DNA of 49,128 nt from Pseudomonadota bacterium (lineage in GTDB: Bacteria; Pseudomonadota; Gammaproteobacteria; Magnimaribacterales; D2472): contig JAOOBR010000008.1 in the NCBI GenBank assembly GCA_028404565.1, positions 1 through 49,128 of the forward strand, read 5' to 3'. Positions 7,950 to 17,056 of the stretch are shown in pieces. The notes under the pieces were generated by a model. That model made no database searches. It was not told the origin of the DNA and saw only the letters and a list, made by a program, of their open reading frames with translations. A program made the position numbers and the translations under genes. Each line of letters opens with the position of its first letter. Position 1 is the stretch's first letter.

Positions 7950-10900
7950 ATGAAAGATTTCACAAAATTCCATTCAGATAAGGAAATTGCTAAATATTTA
8001 ATAAGTGAATTTGATAACTCTAAAGAGATAGAAATCTTTTCAGCAACAAAAAAAATAATCACTGAGTGTAGGAAAAATAAGTCAGGCAGAACGCTACTAG
8101 ATAAATTTCTAAGTGAGTATGGTTTAACAAATGATGAAGGCGTTGCCTTAATGTGTCTTGCTGAATCTGTTCTAAGAATCCCAGATGACAACACAAAAGA
8201 TGAACTTATATCTGAAAAGATTACAAATTCAAATTGGGTAGATCATATTAATCAGGCAGATAGCTTATTTGTTAATGCAGCTACTTGGGGCTTACTAATT
8301 GCAGGTAAAGTTATTCAGCCTCCAAGAGCATTATTTGATAATCCGCTTGAGTGGATAGGCAAACTGACACAAAAAACCGGAGAGACTTCTGTGCGGCAAG
8401 CAATCATGACTGCAATGCAGATCTTGAGCAAAGAATTTGTAATGGGAAATGATTTTGATTCTGTTATCAAAAGTTCAAATCTGAAAAAGTCCATCCACAG
8501 CTTTGATATGCTTGGTGAAGCTGCAAGAACTAAATCACAAGCAGAAGGTTTCTATAATTCTTATGTTGAGGCGATTGAGAGGGTTGCTAAACTTAATAGA
8601 GAGTTTGGAATCAATCATGGAGTATCAATAAAGCTTTCAGCACTTCATCCAAGATACGAAACTCTCAAATATGAATTAACAAAAAAAGAGATTCTCAACT
8701 CAATCCTAAGCCTAGTTAACCTCGCATATCAAAATGATGTAGAGATAACAATTGATGCTGAAGAACAACACAGGCTCTCTATTAGTCAAGATTTGATTGA
8801 AGAAGTTGCTATGAGTAAAAGAATAAAGGATTGGAATGGATTGGGTTTTGCTATTCAAGCTTATGGGAAGAGAGCATCAAATGTAGTCAATTGGGCGAAT
8901 GAGTTGTGCTCTAAAAGAGAAAAAATGCATGTCAGGCTGACGAAAGGCGCTTATTGGGATGGAGAAATAAAATTCTCTCAAGCCGGAGGTCATGAGGGGT
9001 TCCCAGTCCTTGTTAATAAAAGTCTTACTGACCTTAATTATTTATTTATTGCCTCAAAACTTCTAGGCTCAGATAATCTGAAGCCTAAGTTTGCTACTCA
9101 TAATGCTCATTCTGTAGCCTCGATTTACTTTATGGCCGAAGAGAAAGAATATGAATTCCAAAGACTTTTTGGAATGGGAGAGCTACTTTATAAGTCTGCA
9201 GATAAGGTTCTAGGAGGAATACCTTCCGCTGGAATATATGCACCCATTGGTCCATATAAAGATCTGCTCCCATATTTAGTAAGAAGACTGCTTGAAAATG
9301 GTGCTAACAGCTCATTTGTGAATAACTTACTTAATCCAGAAGTGAGTCCAGATGATCTAGCAGAAGATCCGGTTAAATCTGTAAAAAAAGCTATTGATAA
9401 ACTTCAACATGAAAAAATCGTAAATCCATCAGATATCTTCTCTCCAAGAGTTAATTCATCTGGATATGACTTAAGCGAACCTAAGAATCTACTCGACTTA
9501 AAATCTAACCTTTTGAAATTTGATAATTTAAAAGTTGAGGCAAAAAACTTTTGTAGCGAAATTAATGAATCTAAAAATGAGAAACGATACTCAATAGCCA
9601 ATGGAAATGAGATTGGGGATTGTTCTTTTGCAGATATAGCAAATGAATTAAATTTCCAACAATGCACTGAATGGAAAAATACTCCTGTTAGCGAGAGAGC
9701 GGATGTCTTTTATAGAATTGCTGATAATTTAGAGAAAGATTCTACAAAATTCTTATATTACTTAATTCATGAAGCCGGGAAAACATACAAAGATTCCTAT
9801 GATGAAATTAGGGAGGCAGTCGATTTTCTTAGATATTATGCAGACAATGCTAAAAGTCTTTTAAGCGAACCCAACAACCTCAATGGTCCAACGGGTGAAT
9901 CTAATCAGCTTTTCTACCAGTCAAAGGGTACTTTTGTGTGCATCAGCCCATGGAATTTCCCGCTTGCCATTTTTGCAGGCCAAATAGCCGCGGCTCTTGT
10001 AACAGGGAATTCAGTTATATCAAAGCCGTCTGAGCATACTCCAATCATTGCAACCATGATGATTGAGCTTTTTTATAAAAATGGTGTACCAAAATCTGCA
10101 TTAAAATTAATTCAGGGAGATGGCTCAATAGGCTCAAAACTAATTTCATTTGATCACATTTCTGGAGTTGCCTTTACGGGATCCTCAGCAACTGCAAAGA
10201 AAATTAATCTCCAGTTGGCTAAAAAAGATGGCCCTATCTCTTCTTTAATTGCTGAAACTGGTGGCCTTAATGCAATGTTTATAGATTCCAGCTCTCTTCA
10301 TGAGCAGGTTGTCGATGACATAATGCGATCTTCTTTTAATAGTGCTGGGCAAAGATGTTCTGCTTTGAGATTAGCAATTATTCATGAGAGTATTTTTGAT
10401 GATCTGGTAGAGATGATTAAAGATGCAATGGCTGAACTTACCGTTGGTAATCCCGAAGACTTCCACTGTGATGTGGGTCCAATTATCGATGAAAGATCAA
10501 GAAATATGCTTCATGAATATATTTCAGAATGTTCAAACAATGGATATCAAGTTTTTAGTCATAATCAAGCTCCTGATGGTAATTTTGTTTCGCCAACCTT
10601 AATTGAATTAAATTCGATTGATGATATAAATGAAGAAAAGTTTGGACCGATACTGCATGTCATCAAATACAAAACCGATGAGCTTGATCAAATTCTAAAT
10701 GCTCTTAAGAATAAACAATATGGTCTAACCATGGGTGTCCATTCAAGAATTGAATCAAAGGCAGATGACATCATAAACAAGTCTATTGCTGGAAATACTT
10801 ATATTAATAGAGATATCGTGGGTGCTGTTGTCGGCTCTCAACCATTCGGAGGAACGGGTTTATCAGGGACTGGATTTAAGGCTGGTGGCCCAAACTACTT

Positions 10901-10985
10901 ACTCCAATTTGTTGATGAAAGATCGATAACTAAAAATACAGTTGCTTTTGGTGGCAATGCCGAAATACTCAATTTAGAAGACTGA
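7950..10985 (+). CDS. putA: Bifunctional proline dehydrogenase / P5C dehydrogenase PutA
   Basis: 1011 residues. It oxidises proline to glutamate in two steps, FAD-dependent and then NAD-dependent. The PRODH barrel occupies about residues 130-450 (KLSALHPRYE, RLTKGAYWDGE, and the conserved RRLLENGANSSFV). The aldehyde dehydrogenase half occupies about 530-990, with ISPWNFPLAIF, Glu769 in AETGGLNA and Cys803 in SAGQRCSA. There is no N-terminal ribbon-helix-helix domain, so this is the short, non-autoregulatory form. It overlaps the following mepM by 1 nt (TGATG). No SD is seen and a -10-like TAAAAT lies 6 nt before the start. Confidence 0.97.
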   Translation: MKDFTKFHSDKEIAKYLISEFDNSKEIEIFSATKKIITECRKNKSGRTLLDKFLSEYGLTNDEGVALMCLAESVLRIPDDNTKDELISEKITNSNWVDHINQADSLFVNAATWGLLIAGKVIQPPRALFDNPLEWIGKLTQKTGETSVRQAIMTAMQILSKEFVMGNDFDSVIKSSNLKKSIHSFDMLGEAARTKSQAEGFYNSYVEAIERVAKLNREFGINHGVSIKLSALHPRYETLKYELTKKEILNSILSLVNLAYQNDVEITIDAEEQHRLSISQDLIEEVAMSKRIKDWNGLGFAIQAYGKRASNVVNWANELCSKREKMHVRLTKGAYWDGEIKFSQAGGHEGFPVLVNKSLTDLNYLFIASKLLGSDNLKPKFATHNAHSVASIYFMAEEKEYEFQRLFGMGELLYKSADKVLGGIPSAGIYAPIGPYKDLLPYLVRRLLENGANSSFVNNLLNPEVSPDDLAEDPVKSVKKAIDKLQHEKIVNPSDIFSPRVNSSGYDLSEPKNLLDLKSNLLKFDNLKVEAKNFCSEINESKNEKRYSIANGNEIGDCSFADIANELNFQQCTEWKNTPVSERADVFYRIADNLEKDSTKFLYYLIHEAGKTYKDSYDEIREAVDFLRYYADNAKSLLSEPNNLNGPTGESNQLFYQSKGTFVCISPWNFPLAIFAGQIAAALVTGNSVISKPSEHTPIIATMMIELFYKNGVPKSALKLIQGDGSIGSKLISFDHISGVAFTGSSATAKKINLQLAKKDGPISSLIAETGGLNAMFIDSSSLHEQVVDDIMRSSFNSAGQRCSALRLAIIHESIFDDLVEMIKDAMAELTVGNPEDFHCDVGPIIDERSRNMLHEYISECSNNGYQVFSHNQAPDGNFVSPTLIELNSIDDINEEKFGPILHVIKYKTDELDQILNALKNKQYGLTMGVHSRIESKADDIINKSIAGNTYINRDIVGAVVGSQPFGGTGLSGTGFKAGGPNYLLQFVDERSITKNTVAFGGNAEILNLED

Positions 10986-12241
10986 TGATTGAATACAAAA
11001 GAATATCATTTAAGTATGTTGTGTTGGCATTTCTAATTGCAGCCTTTTTAATTATTCTTCTAAGCGTCGATCGCAAGAATAATGAAGCTCCACCAATTGA
11101 AGATGTATTTATTGAAGAGCTTTTTAAACCTGAACTCGAAAGAGTGGAAACATCTGCGATCCACGAAGTGAAAGATGGAGAAAATTTATCAATTATTTTT
11201 GAAGACTATAGAGTGCCTTTAAATACTGTTTATAAAATTCTTAAGCTTGATAGAAGTAATGAGCTAAGAAATATTAGACCTGGTGATGAAATTAAGTTTT
11301 CTTTCCTTAATGATGAGATAAATAGAATTGAAATCAAAAAAGATATCTTGAATAGCATAAGAGTTGATATAGGAGAAGATATTTCAATTGAAAAGATTGT
11401 AAAAGAAGTTGAAAAACTTAAATCAATTAGCATGGGAGAGATTCAAAGCTCTTTTTATGAGTCTGGTCTAAAAGCAAATATGCCGGACAGTATTATTATG
11501 GACTTCGCTTTTATTTTTGGCTGGGATATTGATTTCATATTTGATGTTCGAAATGGAGATACTTTTTCAGTTATTTATGAAACTGACTATTCGGAAGGAG
11601 AAAAGATTTCTAGCGGCGACATAATTTTTGCTGAATTCATTAATAATGGTCAGAGATATACTGCCCAGAGATATTTTGATGATGAGCTTGGAAAGCAATA
11701 TTTTGATGAAAATGGTAAGAATGTAAAAAAAGCTTTTTTAAGAGCGCCATTAGATTTTGCTTATATTAGTTCTCACTTCAATCCAAACAGAATGCATCCA
11801 ATACTCCATAAAATTAAGGCACATAACGGAGTAGATTATGCAGCTAGAAGAAATACTCCAATTAAGGCCTCAGGCGAGGGTGTTATTTCCTTTGCCGGAT
11901 GGAAAAGTGGTTATGGAAGGACTTTAGAGATCCGTCATGGCGGAAATATATCAACTCTTTATGCCCACTTGGAAAAGTTTGAATCAAAAATAAAAGTCGG
12001 CACCAAAGTCTCTCAGGGTCAAATCATTGCTTTTGTGGGTGATTCTGGATTAGCAACTGCACCGCATCTACATTATGAATTTAGAATTGGTGATAAAAGG
12101 ACTGATCCAGTTAAAGTAGAACTACCATCAGCTAAGCCAATTGATCAGTCTAAGCTAGAGGGTTTCAAAGCTATTGTCGAAGAAAGTAAAGAGGCATTAA
12201 AAGTTTTTGACTTAGAAAGTAATGAAGTAGCTTATGAGTAA
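10985..12241 (+). CDS. mepM: M23 peptidoglycan endopeptidase, MepM-like
   Basis: 418 residues. An N-terminal membrane anchor (about 8-27) is followed by a LysM/OapA-like region (about 60-110, DGENLSIIFEDY) and a C-terminal LytM/M23 domain. Zinc ligands are visible: His280 and Asp284 in HNGVDYA, and the HLHYEF motif (His361, His363). It would cut peptide cross-links in murein during cell growth. It overlaps anmK by 8 nt. Endopeptidase-anmK-erpA is also the order near tyrS in Pseudomonas, which fits a role in wall turnover and recycling. Confidence 0.9.
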   Translation: MIEYKRISFKYVVLAFLIAAFLIILLSVDRKNNEAPPIEDVFIEELFKPELERVETSAIHEVKDGENLSIIFEDYRVPLNTVYKILKLDRSNELRNIRPGDEIKFSFLNDEINRIEIKKDILNSIRVDIGEDISIEKIVKEVEKLKSISMGEIQSSFYESGLKANMPDSIIMDFAFIFGWDIDFIFDVRNGDTFSVIYETDYSEGEKISSGDIIFAEFINNGQRYTAQRYFDDELGKQYFDENGKNVKKAFLRAPLDFAYISSHFNPNRMHPILHKIKAHNGVDYAARRNTPIKASGEGVISFAGWKSGYGRTLEIRHGGNISTLYAHLEKFESKIKVGTKVSQGQIIAFVGDSGLATAPHLHYEFRIGDKRTDPVKVELPSAKPIDQSKLEGFKAIVEESKEALKVFDLESNEVAYE

Positions 12242-13244
12242 ATATTTTATTGGTTTAATGACCGGAACAAGCGCTGATTCAATTGATGGGTGTGTGGTGG
12301 ATTTCAGTAATGGATTTGAACTTATACACTCAAAATCAAACAATCTTGAAAAAAACTATAAGTCAAAATATGAGGAAGCTATTAAAAACGGCTTTAAGAG
12401 AAAAGAAGATGACGAAATTGTGCTTGAGCTTGAGGAGAGCTTAAATAAGAGCTCTGTGAAGCTAGTTAAAAACTTGTTAGATGAAATTGATACATCTTTA
12501 ATATCTGCAATAGGTTTTCCTGGACAAACTATGTTTCATGACACTGAGCGAAGCTATCAAATCGGATGTGCTCAATTTATAGCTGATGAAGTTGGAATAA
12601 AAGTAATTCATGATTTTAGAAACTATGACATGCAAAAAGGAGGTTTGGGTGCGCCGCTCGTTCCAGAATTCCATAAATATCTTTTTGCTGAATCAAACAA
12701 AAGAAAAGTTATTTTTAATATTGGAGGAATATCTAATGGTACTTACTTGGATGGAGAAGATATTAAAGTAGCTTCAGATGTTGGACCTGGTAACTGTTTA
12801 ATAGATTTGGTGGCTATGCGTGACTTTGGGATGCCATATGATGAAAATGGAAAAATTGCAGCTACAGGACAAATAGATCAAAGGCTTTTAAAGAGCTTGC
12901 TTGATAAAATCCTTACTAAAAGCTATCCCAGAGCTGACGACAAATCTTTTTACTATAATCTTGATAAGCTTAAATCAGATAAACCTGAAGACCTTTTGGC
13001 AACTCTAAGCGAGCTTACCGCTTTATGTATATCTGATTTTTACCATTCTTGCGATATGCCTGGGGAAATATTGGTGCACGGCGGTGGTACCAAAAATAAT
13101 TTCCTTATGGAAAGACTAGCAAAAAATATTGAGCCATCTCTTAAACTTACAGACCGTTTAATCCCATCGAAATTTGTAGAATCTGCGGCTTTTGCTTATC
13201 TAGCCTATTTAAAAAGAGGTTTGTTGGCTGAGCCTAGACGGTAA
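12234..13244 (+). CDS. anmK: Anhydro-N-acetylmuramic acid kinase
   Basis: 336 residues, slightly shorter than E. coli AnmK (369). It phosphorylates anhydro-MurNAc released from recycled murein, giving MurNAc-6-phosphate. Signatures seen: GLMTGTSADSIDG at the N terminus, FNIGGISNGTYL, SDVGPGNCLID (containing the catalytic Asp) and LVHGGGTKNNFLM near the C terminus. Translation is probably coupled to the upstream endopeptidase (8 nt overlap). The 3' end overlaps the convergent erpA by 11 nt. Confidence 0.96.
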   Translation: MSKYFIGLMTGTSADSIDGCVVDFSNGFELIHSKSNNLEKNYKSKYEEAIKNGFKRKEDDEIVLELEESLNKSSVKLVKNLLDEIDTSLISAIGFPGQTMFHDTERSYQIGCAQFIADEVGIKVIHDFRNYDMQKGGLGAPLVPEFHKYLFAESNKRKVIFNIGGISNGTYLDGEDIKVASDVGPGNCLIDLVAMRDFGMPYDENGKIAATGQIDQRLLKSLLDKILTKSYPRADDKSFYYNLDKLKSDKPEDLLATLSELTALCISDFYHSCDMPGEILVHGGGTKNNFLMERLAKNIEPSLKLTDRLIPSKFVESAAFAYLAYLKRGLLAEPRR

Positions 13245-13566
13245 AAGATTCACCACATCCACATGTGGTCTTAGCATTAGGATTTTTAATAATAAATTTA
13301 GCGCCTGAGAGATCTTCAACGTAGTCCAGCTCCGAGCCATATAAATATGGATATGAAAGAGAATCTAATAAAACTCTGAAATGGCCAAAATCAATTACAT
13401 CATCATCGAAAGCTTCTTCTGAATCAAACTTAAATCCATATTGGAAGCCAGAGCAACCTCCCCCCGTGACATAAACGCGGAAAGCATTTGATTCATATTC
13501 AGGAAGCAGATTCTGGATCCTTTTCTGTGCACTTTCTGTGACGTTGATAGATGTATTTTGTTCCAT
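13234..13566 (-). CDS. erpA: Iron-sulfur cluster insertion protein ErpA (A-type carrier)
   Basis: 110 residues, the usual length. The three conserved cysteines are present: one in GGGCSGFQYG and two in TTCGCGESF. A-type carriers receive [Fe-S] clusters from the IscU/SufB scaffold and pass them to apo-enzymes. ErpA rather than IscA is favoured by its position next to anmK, as in Pseudomonas, and by the absence of isc genes nearby. TAAGAT lies 6 nt before the ATG with no SD. Confidence 0.88.
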   Translation of the reverse strand: MEQNTSINVTESAQKRIQNLLPEYESNAFRVYVTGGGCSGFQYGFKFDSEEAFDDDVIDFGHFRVLLDSLSYPYLYGSELDYVEDLSGAKFIIKNPNAKTTCGCGESFTV

Positions 13567-13617
13567 AGCGTTATCTTAATAAATTAGTAGTGTCGGTTTC
13601 AATAAAAACAATATCAC

Positions 13618-14139
13618 TTAATGAAATATATTTTTTGCAAAATCATCCACTTTTGACCAATCTGTAAACTCAAAAGATTTGTTAATGTCTGTTGGTCCAT
13701 CTGTAATCCACATAATAAGTCTAATCATATGTTTATCAAAAAACTTATATTTTGGATAATCAATCTTGCCTGCGAAAACACCTAATTTTTTAGGCTGCCA
13801 AGCCGATTGCTTCATAAATTTAATTAAATATGGATTTGTTTCAGGATCACTTTTTTCTGGTTTTCTTGCTACTGCATTAACACTAAAGAAAGCATTCTCT
13901 TTTGAATCTAAAATACTTTTATACTTCTGAGAAAAACTAAAAAGATTTTTATTATGCTTTCCATAACGGATGCTTGCACCAACTACGACTTTATCAGCAT
14001 TCTTTATTTCAAGCTCCGAACAATCCTCAAGGCTGGAAATTGTTACTAATCCAGTAATAGATAGGACTTCTGCAATTCGACTACATATCGAATAGGTATG
14101 GCCGTCAGTTGTTGAAAAAAGAATTAATATTTTATCCAT
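13618..14139 (-). CDS. hemG: Flavodoxin-type protoporphyrinogen oxidase HemG
   Basis: 173 residues (E. coli HemG has 181). The N-terminal flavodoxin motif ILFSTTDGHTYSIC binds FMN. ASIRYGKHNK, FSVNAVARKPEKSDPETNPY and the C-terminal IRLIMWITDGPTD closely match E. coli HemG, including the long-chain insert that separates HemG from flavodoxin. It oxidises protoporphyrinogen IX with quinone as acceptor in heme synthesis. It is divergent from thiE by only 24 bp, with hemL, another tetrapyrrole gene, two genes away on the other strand. Confidence 0.93.
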   Translation of the reverse strand: MDKILILFSTTDGHTYSICSRIAEVLSITGLVTISSLEDCSELEIKNADKVVVGASIRYGKHNKNLFSFSQKYKSILDSKENAFFSVNAVARKPEKSDPETNPYLIKFMKQSAWQPKKLGVFAGKIDYPKYKFFDKHMIRLIMWITDGPTDINKSFEFTDWSKVDDFAKNIFH

Positions 14140-14163
14140 TTTTATTCTGTTATATTTTATATC

Positions 14164-14796
14164 GTGATTGATGCTAAAGATAAATTAAAGGGTATTTATG
14201 CAATAACTCCTCCAAAGTTCGATGAAACAAAACTGTTGAATGATATCAATATATGTCTTGGTTGTGGGATAAAGATATTCCAGATCCGCTATAAAGAGGA
14301 AATAACAAGAGAGCTGAAAGATTTTTTTTCAGTTCTTATTAACCAAATTAAAAAAAAACAAGGAATAGCTATCATAAATGATTTTCCACACCTTGCTCAT
14401 GAAATGGGGGCAGATGGTGTCCATTTAGGCAAAGCCGATTTATCAGTTCAGGATGTTAAGAGTAAATACAAAAATCTTATTATTGGTAAAACCTGCAGAT
14501 CATCTACTGAAGAAGCAAAAAAAGCAATAAATGACGGCGCTAATTATGTCTCATTTGGTGCCTTCTCTAGTTCTTCAACAAAGAAGGAAGCAATTCCAAT
14601 TGAAAAAAGTGACTTAGACCTAATAAATAGGTTTAATGCTCCTAATAAAGCAATTATTGGTGGAATAAGTAAAGAAAACTTTCACGAGGTTGCGGAGCTA
14701 AATTTTGATATGATTGCTTTAAGTAATGCTATTTTTAACTCACAAGATACTGCTAAATCAGCAAGCTTTTTTGTAAACAACTTTAATTTTGAGTAA
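14164..14796 (+). CDS. thiE: Thiamine-phosphate synthase
   Basis: 210 residues with a GTG start; no in-frame ATG is near, and GIYAITPP begins at residue 10. ThiE joins the HMP-diphosphate and thiazole-phosphate moieties. Family marks: IFQIRYK, IINDFPHLAHEMGADGVHLG, IIGKTCRSSTEEA (usually IIGxSxH/R) and the phosphate-binding AIIGGIS. No other thi genes are near. TATATT lies 7 nt before the GTG. The end overlaps hemL by 8 nt, as in the conserved thiE-hemL pair. Confidence 0.95.
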   Translation: MIDAKDKLKGIYAITPPKFDETKLLNDINICLGCGIKIFQIRYKEEITRELKDFFSVLINQIKKKQGIAIINDFPHLAHEMGADGVHLGKADLSVQDVKSKYKNLIIGKTCRSSTEEAKKAINDGANYVSFGAFSSSSTKKEAIPIEKSDLDLINRFNAPNKAIIGGISKENFHEVAELNFDMIALSNAIFNSQDTAKSASFFVNNFNFE

Positions 14797-16072
14797 AACG
14801 AATAAATCTAAGTCTCTTTTTAATAAAGCAAAATCAGTAATGCCTGGGGGTGTAAATTCACCTGTAAGAGCATTTGGGAATGTAAATAGTACTCCTATTT
14901 TTATTAAGAGCGCCTCTGGGGCATATCTACATGATGTTGATGGAAATGATTATGTAGACTTTATTGGATCATGGGGTCCAATGATTTTAGGCCACAGTAA
15001 TCCAAAAATAATTAAAGCAATTAAGGATCAGGCCAATTTAGGAACAAGTTATGGGGCTCCAACAGAAGCAGAAACATCTATAGGCGAGTTAATCAGAGCA
15101 GCAATGCCCTCTATTGAAAAAATTAGAATGGTAAATTCTGGAACAGAAGCAACAATGAGTTGTATAAGGTTGGCTAGAGGATATACAGGTCGTAACAAAA
15201 TTATTAAATTTACTGGCTGTTATCATGGTCATGTAGATTCTCTTCTTATAAAAGCAGGTTCAGGAGTATCGACTTTTGGGCTACCTGACTCTCCGGGTAT
15301 TCCTGAAGAACTAGCAAGACATACCATAAGTGTTCCCTACAATGACATAAATGCTTTTTCAGAAGTCTTTGAGTCAATTAAAGGTGAGCTTGCGGCAGTC
15401 ATAATTGAACCAATTGCTGGAAATATGGGCTTTATTCCTGGAGACAAAGATTTTTTAGAAACTCTCAGAATCAAAACACATGAAAGCGGTTCGGTATTAA
15501 TCTTTGATGAGGTAATGACAGGCTTTCGAGTATCTTTAGGAGGAGCCCAAGAATTATATGGAATCACACCAGACCTAACTGCTTTAGGAAAAGTTATTGG
15601 TGGAGGCCTTCCTGTAGGAGCGTTTGGTGGCAAGGCCGAAATAATGAACTTTCTCGCACCAGAAGGACCCGTTTATCAGGCAGGTACTCTTTCAGGTAAT
15701 CCTCTAGCAGTTGCTGCTGGAAAATGCCTTATTAATGAGCTTATAAAAATAAATCCTTATGATGAGCTTGAGGCAAATGCCAGCTATCTATTAACAAATA
15801 TTAAAAATGAGATGTTTAAAAAAGAAATACCCTTCTCTTTTAATCAAATTGGTGGAATGTTTGGATTCTTCTTCACAGATGAATTCCCAAATAACTTTGA
15901 TGATGTAAGCGCGTCGAGCGACAAGTATTTTGAAAGTTTTTTTAAAGACTGTCTAAATCAAGGTATATACTTTGCTCCATCAAAATACGAAGCTGGATTT
16001 ATCTCAACAAAGCATACTAAAAAGATTCTTGATGAGGTAATAAATAAGGTAAAGGTGATATATGGCACATGA
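14789..16072 (+). CDS. hemL: Glutamate-1-semialdehyde 2,1-aminomutase
   Basis: 427 residues. It converts glutamate-1-semialdehyde to 5-aminolevulinate in the C5 pathway. MPGGVNSPVRAFG near residue 18, CYHGHVDSLL, FDEVMTGFR and the PLP-lysine K268 in ALGKVIGGGLPVGAFGG all match. The TTG start at 14789 is chosen because the first ATG (14839) lies inside the conserved PGGVNSPVR block. It overlaps thiE by 8 nt and the next kinase by 11 nt, so it is probably translated by coupling. Confidence 0.97.
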   Translation: MSKTNKSKSLFNKAKSVMPGGVNSPVRAFGNVNSTPIFIKSASGAYLHDVDGNDYVDFIGSWGPMILGHSNPKIIKAIKDQANLGTSYGAPTEAETSIGELIRAAMPSIEKIRMVNSGTEATMSCIRLARGYTGRNKIIKFTGCYHGHVDSLLIKAGSGVSTFGLPDSPGIPEELARHTISVPYNDINAFSEVFESIKGELAAVIIEPIAGNMGFIPGDKDFLETLRIKTHESGSVLIFDEVMTGFRVSLGGAQELYGITPDLTALGKVIGGGLPVGAFGGKAEIMNFLAPEGPVYQAGTLSGNPLAVAAGKCLINELIKINPYDELEANASYLLTNIKNEMFKKEIPFSFNQIGGMFGFFFTDEFPNNFDDVSASSDKYFESFFKDCLNQGIYFAPSKYEAGFISTKHTKKILDEVINKVKVIYGT

Positions 16073-17054
16073 TATAGCGGCAATAGGTAATGCATTGGTT
16101 GATACTCAGTTTAAGATTGAGCAAGATTTTCTTGACGAAATTGGTATGAAGCCAGATGAGATGGTTATTCAATCAAGAGATGAGCAAAATGCTATATTGG
16201 ATAAGCTTTTGCTATTAAATCTTGAGTCAGTTGTTGACTGTGGTGGCTCTGCTACCAATTCATTAGTTGCTGCATCTTATTTCGGCTCTTCCTGTCATCA
16301 TGTTTGTAAATTGAATGATGATGAAGATGGTAATAAATACCTAAAAAGTCTATCAGAGGCTGGAATTGATCACATTGGTATTAGCTCGAATGATCAAAAT
16401 ACTCCAACAGGAAAATGTCTTGTTCTTGTTACCCCTGATGCAGCAAGAACTATGTGCAGCACCCTTGGAATTAGTGAGCATTTAAGTGAGAAAGATATAA
16501 ATTTTGAGTATCTTCAAAAATCTAAAATCTTCTACATAGAAGGCTATATGGTAACCAGCGATTCTAACTTTAACTCTGTTACAAAATCTCTAGATTCTTT
16601 AGTGGGTTTTGGAACTAAAAAAGCATTATCTCTATCAAATGATGGCATTGTTCATGGTTTTCGAGAGAAGTTTGAAAAAATACTTTCATATAGAATCGAC
16701 TTCGTTTTTGGTAATCATGACGAGGCATTGGCTCTTACCGAAACCGATAACATAGATGACGCAATAGAAAATTTAAAAGAAAAAGATTTCACTACCATAA
16801 TTACTGATGGGCCTAATGGCAGTTTTATTATTACTGATGGTGATGTTATTAAAAGTAATGGGTTTGAGGTTGAGGCAATTGATACAAACGGAGCTGGCGA
16901 CATGTTCGCAGGTGCATTTATGCATGCAATGCTGAGCGGTAAAGAGCTTCATGAATGCGGCGCATTTGCTAACTTAGCGGCTTCAAAAATAGTACAAACA
17001 TTTGGCCCACGTCTTAAAAAAGAGGAATACCAAGATCTCTTAGAAAATTTATAA
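16062..17054 (+). CDS. PfkB-family sugar/nucleoside kinase (adenosine kinase-like)
   Basis: 330 residues of the ribokinase fold. The N-terminal GNALVDTQF and GGSATNSLVAASYFG contact the sugar. The C-terminal DTNGAGDMFAGAFMHAM carries the anion hole and catalytic Asp of the PfkB signature. The pattern (ALVDT, then GG-ATNS) resembles the adenosine kinase/inosine-guanosine kinase subgroup widespread in marine gammaproteobacteria, so nucleoside salvage is a reasonable inference; the substrate is not proven. It overlaps hemL by 11 nt. Confidence 0.85.
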   Translation: MAHDIAAIGNALVDTQFKIEQDFLDEIGMKPDEMVIQSRDEQNAILDKLLLLNLESVVDCGGSATNSLVAASYFGSSCHHVCKLNDDEDGNKYLKSLSEAGIDHIGISSNDQNTPTGKCLVLVTPDAARTMCSTLGISEHLSEKDINFEYLQKSKIFYIEGYMVTSDSNFNSVTKSLDSLVGFGTKKALSLSNDGIVHGFREKFEKILSYRIDFVFGNHDEALALTETDNIDDAIENLKEKDFTTIITDGPNGSFIITDGDVIKSNGFEVEAIDTNGAGDMFAGAFMHAMLSGKELHECGAFANLAASKIVQTFGPRLKKEEYQDLLENL

Positions 17055-17056
17055 AC

